From: Edolisoma coerulescens
Taxonomy: Eukaryota; Chordata; Aves; Passeriformes; Campephagidae
Direction: 5' to 3'
NCBI GenBank assembly: GCA_013397115.1
Contig: VWZW01001209.1
Coordinates: forward strand, 62,001-126,000
DNA length: 64,000 nt
The notes under the pieces are model-generated. The model was not told the DNA's origin, did not search any database, and saw only the letters and a program-made list of their open reading frames with translations. Of this stretch, positions 1-12,000 are shown piece by piece; position 1 is the stretch's first letter; every line of letters begins with the position of its first letter. The translations under genes were made by a program, and so were the position numbers.

Positions 1-1422
1 GAAAGCTCCATACCTGTTAAGTATTACATAAAATGGACAATTTCATACATGCGCTCTACCCACGCCTTGTCCTTCCATAGCTTATTAGCATAGACACCGC
101 CCAGATGTCCTTTTTCCGCAAGAAAAAAACTAGTTTCCTCTTCCCATTACTCACTGGAAATCTGTCAGTGGAAATAGACATCAGGTACAAAGTTGTGATA
201 ATAGCTCTAAGAAATAGCTGAAATAAAACCAAGAACTTGGACTTTAGAAGGGGAAAAAATCCTTTCAACAGAAGCAGATACAGACAATGGCATAAGTGCT
301 AAGACTGTCAGCAATTTCAACTCCCAGTGCAAACTAGTCCATGATCCATGAATTTTACTCAAGATGAATCAAAGTGACCCATGCAGGCAAGGGAGGGCTT
401 TGCTTTATTTTGTTGCAAGCTAAACAAGGTCTCCAAATTAGTAACAAAGGATGCAAATGCTTTTTTGGAATGGTTTCAAGCATTAAGAACAAAGCAAAGC
501 TTGGATCCAAAAGTCTGTCCATGATAAGAGTGATCAGAATACTAAAGGCAATCTCCTTCTCTGCACTCTGATAAAACATGTGGCAAGGAATTGTTTTGAT
601 TTGAGAATAGCAGCTGTTTATCTACAGAACTGCAAATGCAGACTTTCAAATGTCAGGAGCCAAATGTATTCTTTGGAGAGATTAGTGTGGTATATATGGT
701 GTAACAGGGAAGTTTATTTCGCAACTGCATTTCTTTGATCTTGTGAGTGCTTTCACAACCCCTTTTCTCCTTTTGTTTCTTTCAGTCATGAGGCCGTAAA
801 CCCAGATTTACGACGGTATTAGTGTTTTGCCACAGAATGATTGGTATGTCCCAGATTCAGCCTTGTGCGATAAACATGAGCAACTAAAAAAAAAATTGTC
901 TGAAATGGATGCAATCTTTTTTAAAAGAAAAATATTTAAAATAATATTTAAATAAGTGGGATGTTTTAAAATACTATTTATATTGAACATTCTAAATTTT
1001 GTTCTGATAAGGATAATTCTGCAAGATTGTTAATTTTTCATTGTTATTTCTGAAAGATTTTATTGAGAATATAGCAAACTTGAGACTGTACTGAAAAATT
1101 TACACAAGAGGACAGCAATGAAGCCTCACTTATATTAACTATACTGTTATTCATGAACTTTTATGTTGTGATCATGTTGTTTGCACATACCTAAAGTTGA
1201 ATCCTCAAGAAAAAAAAGAAGTTTTGGAATTATAATGGAATGTTTGAAAATTTGTGTTCCCATGAACAGTATGTAACAACATTTTTAAATTCAGGTGCTG
1301 TGAAATGGAAAAGTTCCAGAAAGCTTTTCAGTTAATTTAGGATTGAAAACCAAATCTCTGGAATAAGGTATAGGAATTATGCTGGATTGTAGTATAGGAA
1401 GCCCTGCCTTCTTTGAGTGACA
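1..1422. other. AT-rich non-coding DNA, nothing recognised
   Basis: This stretch is AT-rich single-copy-looking sequence with no exon-like frame, repeat family or RNA gene that I recognise. Short frames of 60-74 codons occur on both strands at 56-990, but they show no domain and are what chance gives at this base composition. Confidence 0.6.
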
Positions 1423-1491
1423 AATATATATATATATATATATGAGATATATAAATATATATATATAAATTATATAAAAGTGATATATATA
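1423..1491. repeat. AT dinucleotide-rich low-complexity repeat
   Basis: An (AT)n run of about 20 bp at 1424-1443 is followed by interrupted ATATATAA-type sequence to about 1491. This is a simple repeat and is likely length-variable between individuals. Confidence 0.85.
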
Positions 1492-2716
1492 CAATTGATT
1501 AATAAGTCCATCTGAATAAACACTTGAGTGTCTTTCAAAGGTGAGGAAGACTGCTAATAATGTTTCTTGCAGTAAATTTAACCTTACATTTATATTTACA
1601 TTTAAATTTATAAATATAAATATTTATGTTTAAAATGTTATTTCATACTGTCTTTTTATTTCCTGGGATGTCTGAAAAATATGTGGCTTGCACTCTGATT
1701 CAAAAGAGTATTAGTTTTTGAAATGTTTTTTTACTTCGTTGCAGGAGAGAAATTCCAAATTCAACCAGTGCTGTAATAATATTTTGTCCTCTTAGATATG
1801 CTTTACTTTTGGCTCATCTGCATCCCTTCCAGTATTAATGGAACCAACGACAACGTGAATTATTGATGTTTCATATTCTTTGTCTTGAATTCTTAGCAGT
1901 TGCACACATACGAAAAGACTGATGATCGCTGTGAAATCAGGGACAAGACTTTTTTTCCCCCCAAGACTTATTTTCCAAAGGGAACACTCAAAAATCTCTG
2001 CTCTGCTGAATGAGAATGGTACTAGATCAGGAAATGAACAAGTATGTAAGAAGTGTTTTTTAAGAGAAAATAAATGGATTTCGTACACTTTTTGGACTTG
2101 TACAAAGTAAAAATGAATGTAACCACTTGTCTGAGTACCGATAAATCTACGACTAACAGTCTTCCAGATCGATCTCTTGGACTCTTACTTTCCTACAGTT
2201 AGACTGGAGTACACACCTGCCGTGTCTCCAGGAGTTATCACCCCATGTCTGCTATGAAGATGGCACATAAAAGCAGCTACTCAGAATTCATAATTTCCAT
2301 CCAGTAGGAAATTCCACAATTAACCAGAAGAGCTGATAAAAAAAGCCCCAAACAAACCTAAACACCTAAATATTTATTTTACACAGCATTAAACTTATAT
2401 ATGAGAAATATACTATTCCAGAAGGGTGGTAGAACAATATTTTTACCAAGATGTTTTTCCTGTGTTTCATAAATGAGATGCTATTTTCCTAGCATTATAT
2501 TTTTAATAGGCAAGCATTTTCCTGTGGAAAAAATATTTAATCAGCTCCACTGTTGAGAAGCAGTTTCTGAGAAATATAAATCTCATAACACTTTTTGATT
2601 GATAATAGTATTTTAAATGGCAGCTGAAATAAAATTAATTAAAGGTTATTCCAAAATCACAGTGCAATAACCTGCAGGTGGGGGTGAGTGCTGAATAAAC
2701 AAGTGTGTGTCTTCCA
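1492..2716. other. AT-rich non-coding DNA, nothing recognised
   Basis: No repeat family or gene is recognisable. Overlapping frames on both strands near 1792-2110 (98 codons minus, 62 codons plus) have no domain and no splice context that I can defend. Confidence 0.55.
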
Positions 2717-2781
2717 TGATATCATATCATATCATATCATATCATATCATATCATATCATGTCACATCATATCATATCATA
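2717..2781. repeat. (ATCAT)n pentanucleotide microsatellite
   Basis: Eight perfect ATCAT units run from 2721 to 2760. One variant unit (GTCAC, 2761-2765) follows, then three more perfect units to 2780. The left edge (ATGATATCAT) is palindromic with the unit. The two-base variant unit suggests an established array that has begun to degrade. Confidence 0.95.
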
Positions 2782-5700
2782 GATAAAATTTTTAAGACAC
2801 ACTTTGATAGGTGAGATATATATTACACCAGCTAATTGTAACTAGCTTTTAAACCCCAAATAAAAATCTTAGCAAATAAAGAGAATAAAAAATAACTCTA
2901 ATATTACTGTTCTAAAGGAAAACAATAACAGGTGAGTATCAGCTAAGATCATCTGTCTTAGCCAAAAAGTATCTAAGCCAGAAGAATCTTATCAGCGGTA
3001 AGAAAAGTGGGAATCTAAAGACCACAATTTGTAAAGGTTAGAAATACCAGAAATGCTATCCTCAATTCTGAATGTAGGGGAACTTAACATTTAACTAACT
3101 TAAAGTTCACTCTCAAAAAAAAAAAAAAGGCCCACATGAACATGCAAACCAACAATCCAATCCACTCACTCCTAAAATAATTTGCAGATGTAATTGCACA
3201 GAGAAACAAGAGCATTATGCAGACCATTTAGTAATTAATAATCCAGAAGATGCTTGTGGAGTACAAAGCTTATATATTAAAGTAGGCCTCACAGATATTA
3301 CTTATGTTGCAGGTTTTAAGTCAGACAAATATTTCAACCAACTGACATACATGCCTAGATATATGGTCCTATGACAATGTCAGCAGGAAATGATTACAAA
3401 TAAATGAAGGAGCAGCAACAGTTCTGCACGAATGCAAAGCAGCATGGTGTGTTCTTTACAAAAAACCAGTTTCTGCAAGAACGTTGAAATTCTGTGTAAG
3501 TGGCTAACTGAAAAAAAGATTGGATTTCAGCATCTGAAGACAACCTGATTTCATCCAGATGGATTTATTTTTAAAATATCGGAAATATGTGAAATATATA
3601 TGGTCAGTTGCACAGAAGGAAATTGTCCTCAGAGGGTAGATCAGAAAATTAAAAACAATAAAGAAACTTCAGCTAATATTTCAAATTAGCAAATTTCTTA
3701 TGCTACCCTTTTACTCACTTCTGTTACTAAAATTTAAAAAATTTTATTTCCTATTTAATTTTTTTTGTAGACCCAAACACTCATATATACTTATGTCTAC
3801 TTAGGACTTTAGGAAATTCTCAGCCAATAGAATGTATTTAACAAATGATTTAACTTAAATGAAGCATCAGAAATGCTCCAAGTTCACAAAAGCCTATTCC
3901 ATTGAAATGTTCACTTTAGAGCCAGCAATGCTTGACTAGAGCCTAGGCATTTCCTCTTTCATTAACATTTTCCTTTCTGTGGCATTCAGTGTAGAATTTC
4001 TAACTACTGTTCCTCATATTTTCTTGGCCTGTTTCTTGTATTTAATTTTCATTTGCTGCTAAATCATTCAGCTTTTTACTACTGCTGTATAAATATGTGT
4101 TCAACCTTTCTGCTTGCAGTCGGTGGAAACATATATTACTGAAATGCTATCCTCCCAAACACATCATGTTTTCCCCATATGTGCCCTTGCATCCTGCTAG
4201 GTTTAGACCTCTGTAAGGCTGAAATTTTCTTCAAAGTTTGGGTTGGGATCTGGGTTTATTTTTAGGTAAAAGAATAATTCAGGCAAACACTGCGGTTGTT
4301 TTTGAAACATCTGTTAGTGTCTTCTGTGGATCTTTGTCAGACACAGTGCTGTCTCTGCCTGAAGAACATCAGAAGTACATTCCCAAAAGACTAGTATGTG
4401 TTAGTGGTGTATGAATAACTTGGAGGCTCTCTGTGACAACAGGGGATTATGCTAACTTGTCTCATGGCTAATTCTTGCTTGCCAGCAGAGCACTAGTGTT
4501 TGCCCATATGGGAATAATTTTTCCCTGAAGCCTGTCAGCTACCAGTGCTCAAACTGAGCCTAGATTATTGGTGGGAAAGCCACATGACCTTCTGTGAAGT
4601 GAGAATTTGTTTCACATCTGAGACACTTAAAGGACTTGTGTATATACAATAACTTCTTTAAACATGTTATTTCTGGAGAAACAGAGTACCCTCTCCTTGT
4701 AAAACTTGGCAGTTTTGCTTTTAGTAGACAAAATTAATGGAGAGTTAACAAGCAAAGGCTTCGTTTTCTATTACAGAGCTGGGGAAAATGTTACAGAAAA
4801 AACCAGGAGCAGGATCATTAACACGATGGGTTAGAATAAACTTGCAACACTTCACCTGTCTCTCACTTAGGGTTTTTCCTAGGTATGGCTTAGTCAGCAT
4901 AGAGCAGGAATCACCCTGTTCTAGAGATTCACCCACATCAAATGCTCTAACCCTGAAAATCTGTCTCTTTCTTATGTCTAATAGTTATCTCATTACTCTT
5001 GAACACACATGAAGATTCAGTGTACCCTGGGAGCTGTGTTTCCCCTTAAATTATGATTTAGCAAAATGAATCATAAGGTAACTTTGATTATTAATTCATA
5101 TTATGAGAAGGAAAATAAAATTTCTTTTTAGTTTGATTAGTTGACTGCCAATGATATGCAAGAAGCTGTTTGGAACATTAATTTCTCATCTGTTTCACAT
5201 TCTTGCTTAGGAATTCAATTGAATTAGGGTGTTAGCTGACTCCTCCCTTCCTAAACAATGTGATGTCCACTGTGGAAACTTTTCCACTTGGCTCTGTAAG
5301 ACCTTGAAAAATGTGCAGAAGGAAAAATATTAATTGTTCGACTACTCAGTTACTCCACAGATTGTGACATTTCTTTGTTTTCTCATAGCAATCCTTTAAA
5401 ACAGAGAAATAACACAGATCAACTATTTAACACATTAATTACTTTGTCCAGATTACTCCCTCCCCTCTGCCTTTTTATTGACTGTGTTAATCCCAAAATG
5501 GCATCCTGTTAATTCTTGAGAGGGATAGGCAAAGCATGCAAAAATTTTTACCTTGGCATTAGCATGAGGAGTAGGTACTTCTAAAAGCAAAGAAGATTAA
5601 GTAATGCTCATAATCTTATATACAAAGTAGAACATTTCATTTACAATTTCAAAGAGTAAAAAATCAAAAATCCAACAAAAAATAGGAAGGAAACCGTTAT

Positions 5701-7079
5701 GTATCTAGGACATTATCAATGTGTTTTAAAATATTTGGCATTGAAGTTTTTCTCTTTCCATGTCCCTGCTTATAGAATAACCTACAAAGAACTACTAATT
5801 CTTCAATAAGATATGAAAAGTACTTCCATATATGGATGTCTCTTGCCATGTCCCTTGAAAAGGGGGCTTGGTCATCTGATAAATAGAAGAAGAATGAGCT
5901 TGAAAAGGGCTGCTGGTTATTTGTACTTCATGAACACCTGAAAGACTTAGTACTGGATTTGCATAATGCTTTGTGTAAAAGGCAAGTTCGTGTGCTCATG
6001 GCAAGTACCATGAGAAGATACCCTGGAATGGGAGCATGTGGAGAGGTGGTTTATACCGGACCACAGTTTTCTTGCTGTGCTCATTTAAGTGAATATTTCT
6101 TAATGAATATTTATATAAAGATGAGACAGTTATTTATGTATATTTTCTCCACTTGTGTCAGAAATCTGTGATCTCTGATTTTCTCAGAAGTCCCTAATGG
6201 CTGCCCCAGTCAGCACCTTTTCTACCTATTTGTTTCCTGCTGCATTGGTTGCAACTACAGGTTTGTACTTGAAAATGAGTAAAATCCTTTACAAACCTGT
6301 GGGAGAGCTCAAGGTAAGCCCTGTGTTTTTGCCTGATGGAGTTCATTCAGTCTGACAGCTCATTAGCAAAAACTAGTCATTGAACTAGAACTACCATCTG
6401 GAACTTCTACTGGGAATGGCAGGCAAAGACTTTGGGAAAAAAAAGTATGAAAGGATGTTTTAGTACCAGAGGAATATGTCTTCTGAGTAGTTTGTTGCCT
6501 GTAAATGGAAAGAGGAGAGCACGTAATAGCTCTATTAGATAGAACAATAGATAGTGTTCACTAGCTCTGACTAGAAAGTCCTAATAATCTTGGCTAGCGG
6601 AAATCTGTGAGAGATTATTTCTAGGCAGCAAGTTTTAGGAAAAGTTATAGACTGTAACTACAGGGCATTAGATCTGATCACATAAATTCTTAACTTAAAA
6701 AGAGCTACCTACCAATTTTTTTTTAATTTTATGTAGCAGATCCTTCCAAAACTTGGCAAGGTTTAACAGAAAGATGAGAATGTTGAAAACATGGCATATT
6801 GCACTAAATTTAGGATTCCTAGGAATCACAAACACTTCACGAAAAAAATTTTAGGATAAAGTGGAATGCTGAAAGTTATCCAAATTTCTGTAACAATGTT
6901 GCCAGATGTGCACCAAAGCATTATAATTCCTTTAAGACAAAATTTAACGTAGTTTGAGTCTTGTGATGTAGAAAATATTTTTGTATTTTTAAATTCACCT
7001 TTAATGTCTTGGGTGACATTGATTCAATTTTTTCACACAGGATTATTCAATTTGCCCACTTCAGATCATTAACAAGTGG
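2782..7079. other. AT-rich non-coding DNA
   Basis: About 4.3 kb without a recognisable gene or repeat family. Small items seen are an A14 run at 3115-3128, the palindrome around GAATTCAATTGAATT at 5211-5225, and a perfect CArG-type decamer CCATATATGG at 5826-5835. Such a decamer is expected by chance a few times in a window of this size, so it is not called as a site. Confidence 0.55.
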
Positions 7080-7510
7080 TCCCCAGAAGATCACATTATA
7101 TTATAGAGGTGCTGAATGTGAACTGTGTGCCCTTGGTTGCCTTGAGTTAGGAGCATACCATGCTGTTCTCACCCTTCAGGTGAACAGCAGTGCCATCCTG
7201 CACACCAGGGCAGTCCCAGCAGTCACACACTCTGCTCCTTCAGATTTTTCCCTGCCATCCCGAGACAGTTTCTGAGCCTGGTTCACCTCACTGATCCTGA
7301 CCCCCACCTGCAGGCTGATGTCCTGACCGAGCCTTGGCTTGTCCTCCTCCCCAGGGAACTTCCTGATGGCTGGGGCTGCCCCTGTGGCCCTGGCTGCCCC
7401 GCTCCTGGCTGGGGCTTTGGGACAGAGCCCTCTGATTTCCCAGGGGAAGCCCCGCCAGCATCCTCCCCACAGGGAGCCCAAGGCTTCTGGATGAGAAAAA
7501 CAGACATATA
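7080..7510. other. GC-rich block of unknown origin
   Basis: The sequence changes from AT-rich to clearly GC-rich, strongest at about 7260-7490, then returns to AT-rich. Three overlapping minus-strand frames stay open here (7176-7547, 7283-7528, 7288-7719). They are rich in Gly, Pro, Ser and Arg, as expected when GC content removes stop codons, and none shows a known domain. The block lies just 3' of the CR1 element starting at 7834 but does not resemble CR1. It could be part of an old LTR or another unclassified repeat; no TG...CA boundaries with a convincing duplication were found. Confidence 0.4.
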
Positions 7511-7833
7511 ACAAATGATAAATCCCATTTGAATCTTTTCTGCACATTCAATGGAGACCCTTGTAGGAGATGTTTCATGTGCCCTGGTTTAGAAGTTTGC
7601 CATCTAGAGTAATAAAAATCCAAATATATTTTAACCAAAATAAATTTTATAGGAAATAGGAGGAATAAAACTGAACCTAAAATACAGAGTTGTCCATGAA
7701 TCTTATCTAATTTGTTCAAAATAAGTGTTTTACTATAAACTGCACTAAAAATACCTATGTCTAATCAAAACCGAAAAAGCTTTAACTTCCTTACTTAAAA
7801 GAGGCTGACTCCCTTGATAAAAATTAATGAATA

Positions 7834-9030
7834 TCACAGAATCCCAGAATATCCTGAGTTGGAAGGGACCCACAAGGATCATCAAAGACCAGCTCTTGGC
7901 CCTGTACAGGACCATCCCCAAGAGTCACACCACATGATCAAGAGGATTGTCCAAATGGCTTCTTGAACTCTGTCAGCCTTGGTGCTGTGACCATGTCCCT
8001 GAGGATTCTGTTCCAGTGCCCAGCCACCCTCTGGGTGAAGAACCTTTTCCTGATATCCAACCTAAACCTCCCCTGACACAACTTCAGGTCATTCCCTCGG
8101 GTCCTGTCACGGGTCACCACAGAGAAGAGATCAGTGCCTGCCCCTCCTCTTCTCCTCACAAGGAAGTTGTAACTGCAATGAGGTCTCCCCTCAGTCTCCT
8201 CCAGGCTGAACAGATCCAGTGACCTCAGCCGCTCCTCACACGGCTTCCCCTCAAGGCCCTTCACCATCTTTGTTGCCCTCCTTTGGACACTCTCTAACAG
8301 TTTAATGTCTTTCTTACATTGTGGCACCCAAAACTGCCCCCAGCCCTCGAGGTGAGGCTGCCCCAGTGCAGAGCAGAGTGGGACAATCCCCTCCTTTGCC
8401 TGGCTGGCGATGCTGTGCCTGATGCCCCCCAGGACAGGGTTGGCTCTCCTGGCTGCCAGGGCACTGCTGACTCATATCCAACTTGCCATCAACCAGGACT
8501 TTCCCTGGCACTGCTTTCCAGCATCTCATTCTCCAGTCTGTTCGTTCTTCCAGGGTTGGCCTGTTCCAGGTGCAGAATCTGGCGCTTTCACTTGTTGGAC
8601 TTCATGTGGTTGGTGTTTGCCCAGCCCTGTGATTTGTGGAGGTCTCTCTGCAGAGCCTTCCTGCCTTCACAGGAATCAAAACTCCTCCCCGTTTTGTATT
8701 GTCTGCAAACTTGCTTATTATCCCTTCCAGTCCTGCCTCCAAGTCCTTTTTGAAGATGTTGAAGAGCACAGGGCTCTTCCAGAAGCCCTGTGGGAGCCTT
8801 CTAGTGACAGGTCACCAGTCTGATGTCTCCCCATTCACTGTAACCCTTTGTGCCCAACACATGAGCCAGCTGCTCACCCATCCCGTGAAGTGTTTATCCA
8901 GCTATGTGCTGGACATTTTGTCCAGAAGGATCCTGTGAGAGACAGCATTGAAAGCTTTACTGAAATCCAAAAAGATTACATCAACTGGCTTCCCTTCATC
9001 AGCTAGGTGGGTTACTTTGTCATAAAAGGA
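7834..9030 (-). mobile_element. CR1 LINE, 5'-truncated, about 1.2 kb
   Basis: This is the longest CR1 copy in the window. Its 3' end is at the low coordinate, where the reverse complement of the CR1 tail octamers appears (CACAGAAT-like repeats at 7834-7850). The 3' UTR-proximal part is typical of bird CR1. Reading the minus strand, the C-terminal half of ORF2 follows, and homology fades near 9030 after the motif region before LDFSKAFD. CR1 is a chicken-repeat LINE that copies itself by target-primed reverse transcription and is usually 5'-truncated, as here. The tail and coding sequence resemble the copies at 46642 and 59261, suggesting one subfamily. The 9030 boundary is approximate. Confidence 0.95.
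7938..9030 (-). pseudogene. degraded CR1 ORF2 (reverse transcriptase, C-terminal half)
   Basis: The minus-strand frame at 7938-8327 reads through the conserved CR1 ORF2 C-terminal domain, with motifs VQRRATKM, EERLRSLDLFSLEE, DRTRGN, FRLDIRKRFF and a GHWNR-type segment. Further upstream (8330-9030) the reverse-transcriptase core is visible in pieces: DKVT, LDFSKAFDTVSHS, VNGVTSDWRPVT, VLFNIFINDL and KFADNTK. The catalytic FADD box reads FADN (codons over 8699-8713 on the minus strand), so the second catalytic aspartate is lost. A G-to-A change in a GACGAT context would explain this as CpG decay. The N-terminal part and endonuclease domain are absent. Frames are interrupted, so the copy is inactive. 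Confidence 0.85.
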
Positions 9031-12000
9031 ATTGTACATTCAATTCAATGCTTCTGCCCTCTTCCAGTAAGGAAATTTATTTTATTTGCCTTGTTCAGGA
9101 CAACTGCATTTTTTATTCTGGTGCTTGGGTTGGTCCATATGTCAACTGCTATTGCTCTTCCTGGGTTCCATTTGTGACTTGGATCTCTCCAGCTCCTGTG
9201 ATACAGTTTCCAAATACCTTTCCAATACAGCATTACAGTAGCAGCCACCTAATTTACTAATTGAAGAATTTCATAGAATGTGCATGGCCATACTGTGCCA
9301 TAAAGTATCAAGGCCAGGTAATGGGCCATGGCACTATTTGCTGTGGAGGGTTATTTCAGTTGAGGCTGAAATCAGAAGTCTTTTACTCAGTATAGTGCTT
9401 AGGGCAGGATCTTATAATCAAGTGTTAGAACAAGAGGACTGGTTTTACCTATTTTTATGCTTGCAGAAAAGAAGAAATAGGTTAAAAATATTATGTAGTA
9501 CTTCTTCTAAAACCTATGTTCATAAATGCTTGCTTGAAACCTGTTCCCAGAAAATTGACATGAAACACAGCTAGCATTTATTTGTATCTACTGTCAAAGT
9601 CTTTATTAATACAGAGTCAATATTACGTACACTAGAAACATGTAGCATAAACTGTAGAAATAATTTGCTACCATCTCTCCATCTTATGTATTTAGAGTCC
9701 CCTTGTTGTGGAGCAGTGCTAGATACAAGCTGTATTCCCCAAACTTATTTTTGCCGGGTGTTTGTTTGTTTGCTTGTTTGTTTTAATAAGGAAGAGTAAT
9801 AGAAATCTTTAGATAATCCCAAAATTTCTAAATTATGATCAGTGTTCAGTATTTTCTTTCATCTTTCATTTTTAAAATATGATTTCCATTCAGGCCACTC
9901 TCCTTATAGGGTCTCCTGCAACATTCTTTGTAGTTCCTGTTATTGGGAGAGGCAAAACCAAAAAATACAGGTTTGATCCATTATTTTAAAGGGAGAGACT
10001 GATCCCATAAATCCTTATTCATAAAAATACAAATAATTACTTCAATTTTGCCCCTTTATATCGCTAAAGCTGGCATAAGGGTAAAAGGTTGAAATGTTAT
10101 AAAAAGATCTAGAAATGTATCTGAGACTTAAATACCCTTAGAGAATAATTTGCCCTTAATTATTATCTATCATAGCCTCTGACCCGTAGATGAACAGAAA
10201 CACACCCAGAAAGAATGACTGCTGTGACAGCATTCCATCCCAAACAGAAAGTTCACATTTCAAGAATACCTTTGCAGAAGAAGAGCCGGACAGAAATAAA
10301 AAATTCTGTTTGCAACAACTCTTGAGGTCTTAAATCTTGTTTTTCTTCCTAGAGCAAAACCAAAACCTTTCAAATATTTTCAGGAAAGGAAATTGTGGTC
10401 AAACATCTGTTTTCTGATCAGAAAGGTCAGCTTTTGAGTTCATGCCTTTTGCCACTGGAAACAATCCAAGAATCTACCCTGGACACTTCAAATTTCCCAC
10501 TGTAAAAGTTGTCAGAATCAATATTTCTCTAAAAGACATCCTGCTGGCTTTGATGCAGCTGCTTGTTTTGACCAAACCTAAAGAAACAAGTTGTCAGACC
10601 TGTGGACTAGCTGGAAACGAACTAGGTGGAAAAGATGGGACGGGGACAGGAACTTTGGTTTTAGCAGTGTGACTTAACTATTCCCCACAAGAAAGTGTGT
10701 AAGTGGGGAGCCAGGGCCATAGCCAGCAGAGACCATCCGGGGTCAAATTCCATAATCACTGCAGATTACTTCCTACAGCATGCAAATCTTCATGCTGCTT
10801 CTAATGAATAATAATTCCCTTTTAAGCTTTATAAAATACACATACTGACACTCGGTAATTCATGTTTATTGTTGTAATTGGGTCATACAAACAACAGAGA
10901 CTTTAAATAAATTAAAGCAGAAATGTGTCAAGCACCAAGGCAACTAGCTAGAGCTGAGTATGCTCTTTTTATTTCTTTAGAATAAATGCACTATGAAATT
11001 TTACTGAAAAAAAGTAAAACTAGATTTTATAGAGGGCTCAGTGGGGAACACAGTGGGGAACAAGAATCCAGATTCTTGGATTTTACTGAAGCCTTACACT
11101 GTCCTCAGCTTCTCAGACAGTATGTTTCAGTTACCACCATATTATTCCAAATAACTACTATGAACAGATTCTGGTGAAGACTTATATAACATTTATAGTT
11201 CTCAGCAAACCAGTATTCCCAACAGAATTTCTCAGTTTTTCCGCATTTAAAATTCCTTTGTGCTTCAATAAATGTTGAGTCAGCTCTGCTTAGGCTAAGC
11301 AAGAGATTTTATGAGAAAGCATATGCATTGAGCTAACAGAATCTCAGCACTTGATTGGAGGCAGAGATCAAGATTATAATTCAATTTATTCTGATAAATG
11401 TTAATGCTATATATTGCAGCCTTTACTAGTTCCTCATATGAGCATATTCTCCCTCATTCTAAAGTACTGTAAGTGATACCATCTCACTTGAATCAGGAAC
11501 ACCTGAGTTTTTTGCAACACTGTGCTTTTGGTGCATGCCATTCTAAGTATTGCTGATATCATATAATGCTTTTCAGAGGACTTTGTTTCTCAGTGTCCCT
11601 GCTGATGTGTGCAATAAGGCTGAACAGGTTGGGAAGATACAGTGTTTCAGCTGGCCTTGGGAAATGAGATACAGCTGTTCCCAAGCTTTATGAGTTTCTG
11701 AGTTATGCAAGCAATTTGTCATGACACACATAACTTCATGATTTGCTTTTTGCATGACCCTGCTGAAGCTGAAATAAAATTATTAGGGATCTGGATGATT
11801 TTGGCTGCTGTTGGCAGGCAGAAAGGAGTGACTCTTGAGATAAAGTGGCAACTATCATCAGGAGCATATCATAACCAAATGCCAGGCAAAAGACAGGAAC
11901 TAATCCATATGTAAAGGCCCGCTCAAAAGCATGTGCAGAGCCCAGTGTTCCCCCTAGCACTCTGCTCCTGTTTTGTCCAAGAGTTTTTCCTATGATCCGT

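Noticed and set aside
5826..5835. CArG box CCATATATGG as an SRF site
   Set aside because: A 10-bp degenerate motif expected several times by chance in 64 kb of AT-rich DNA; no promoter or gene context.
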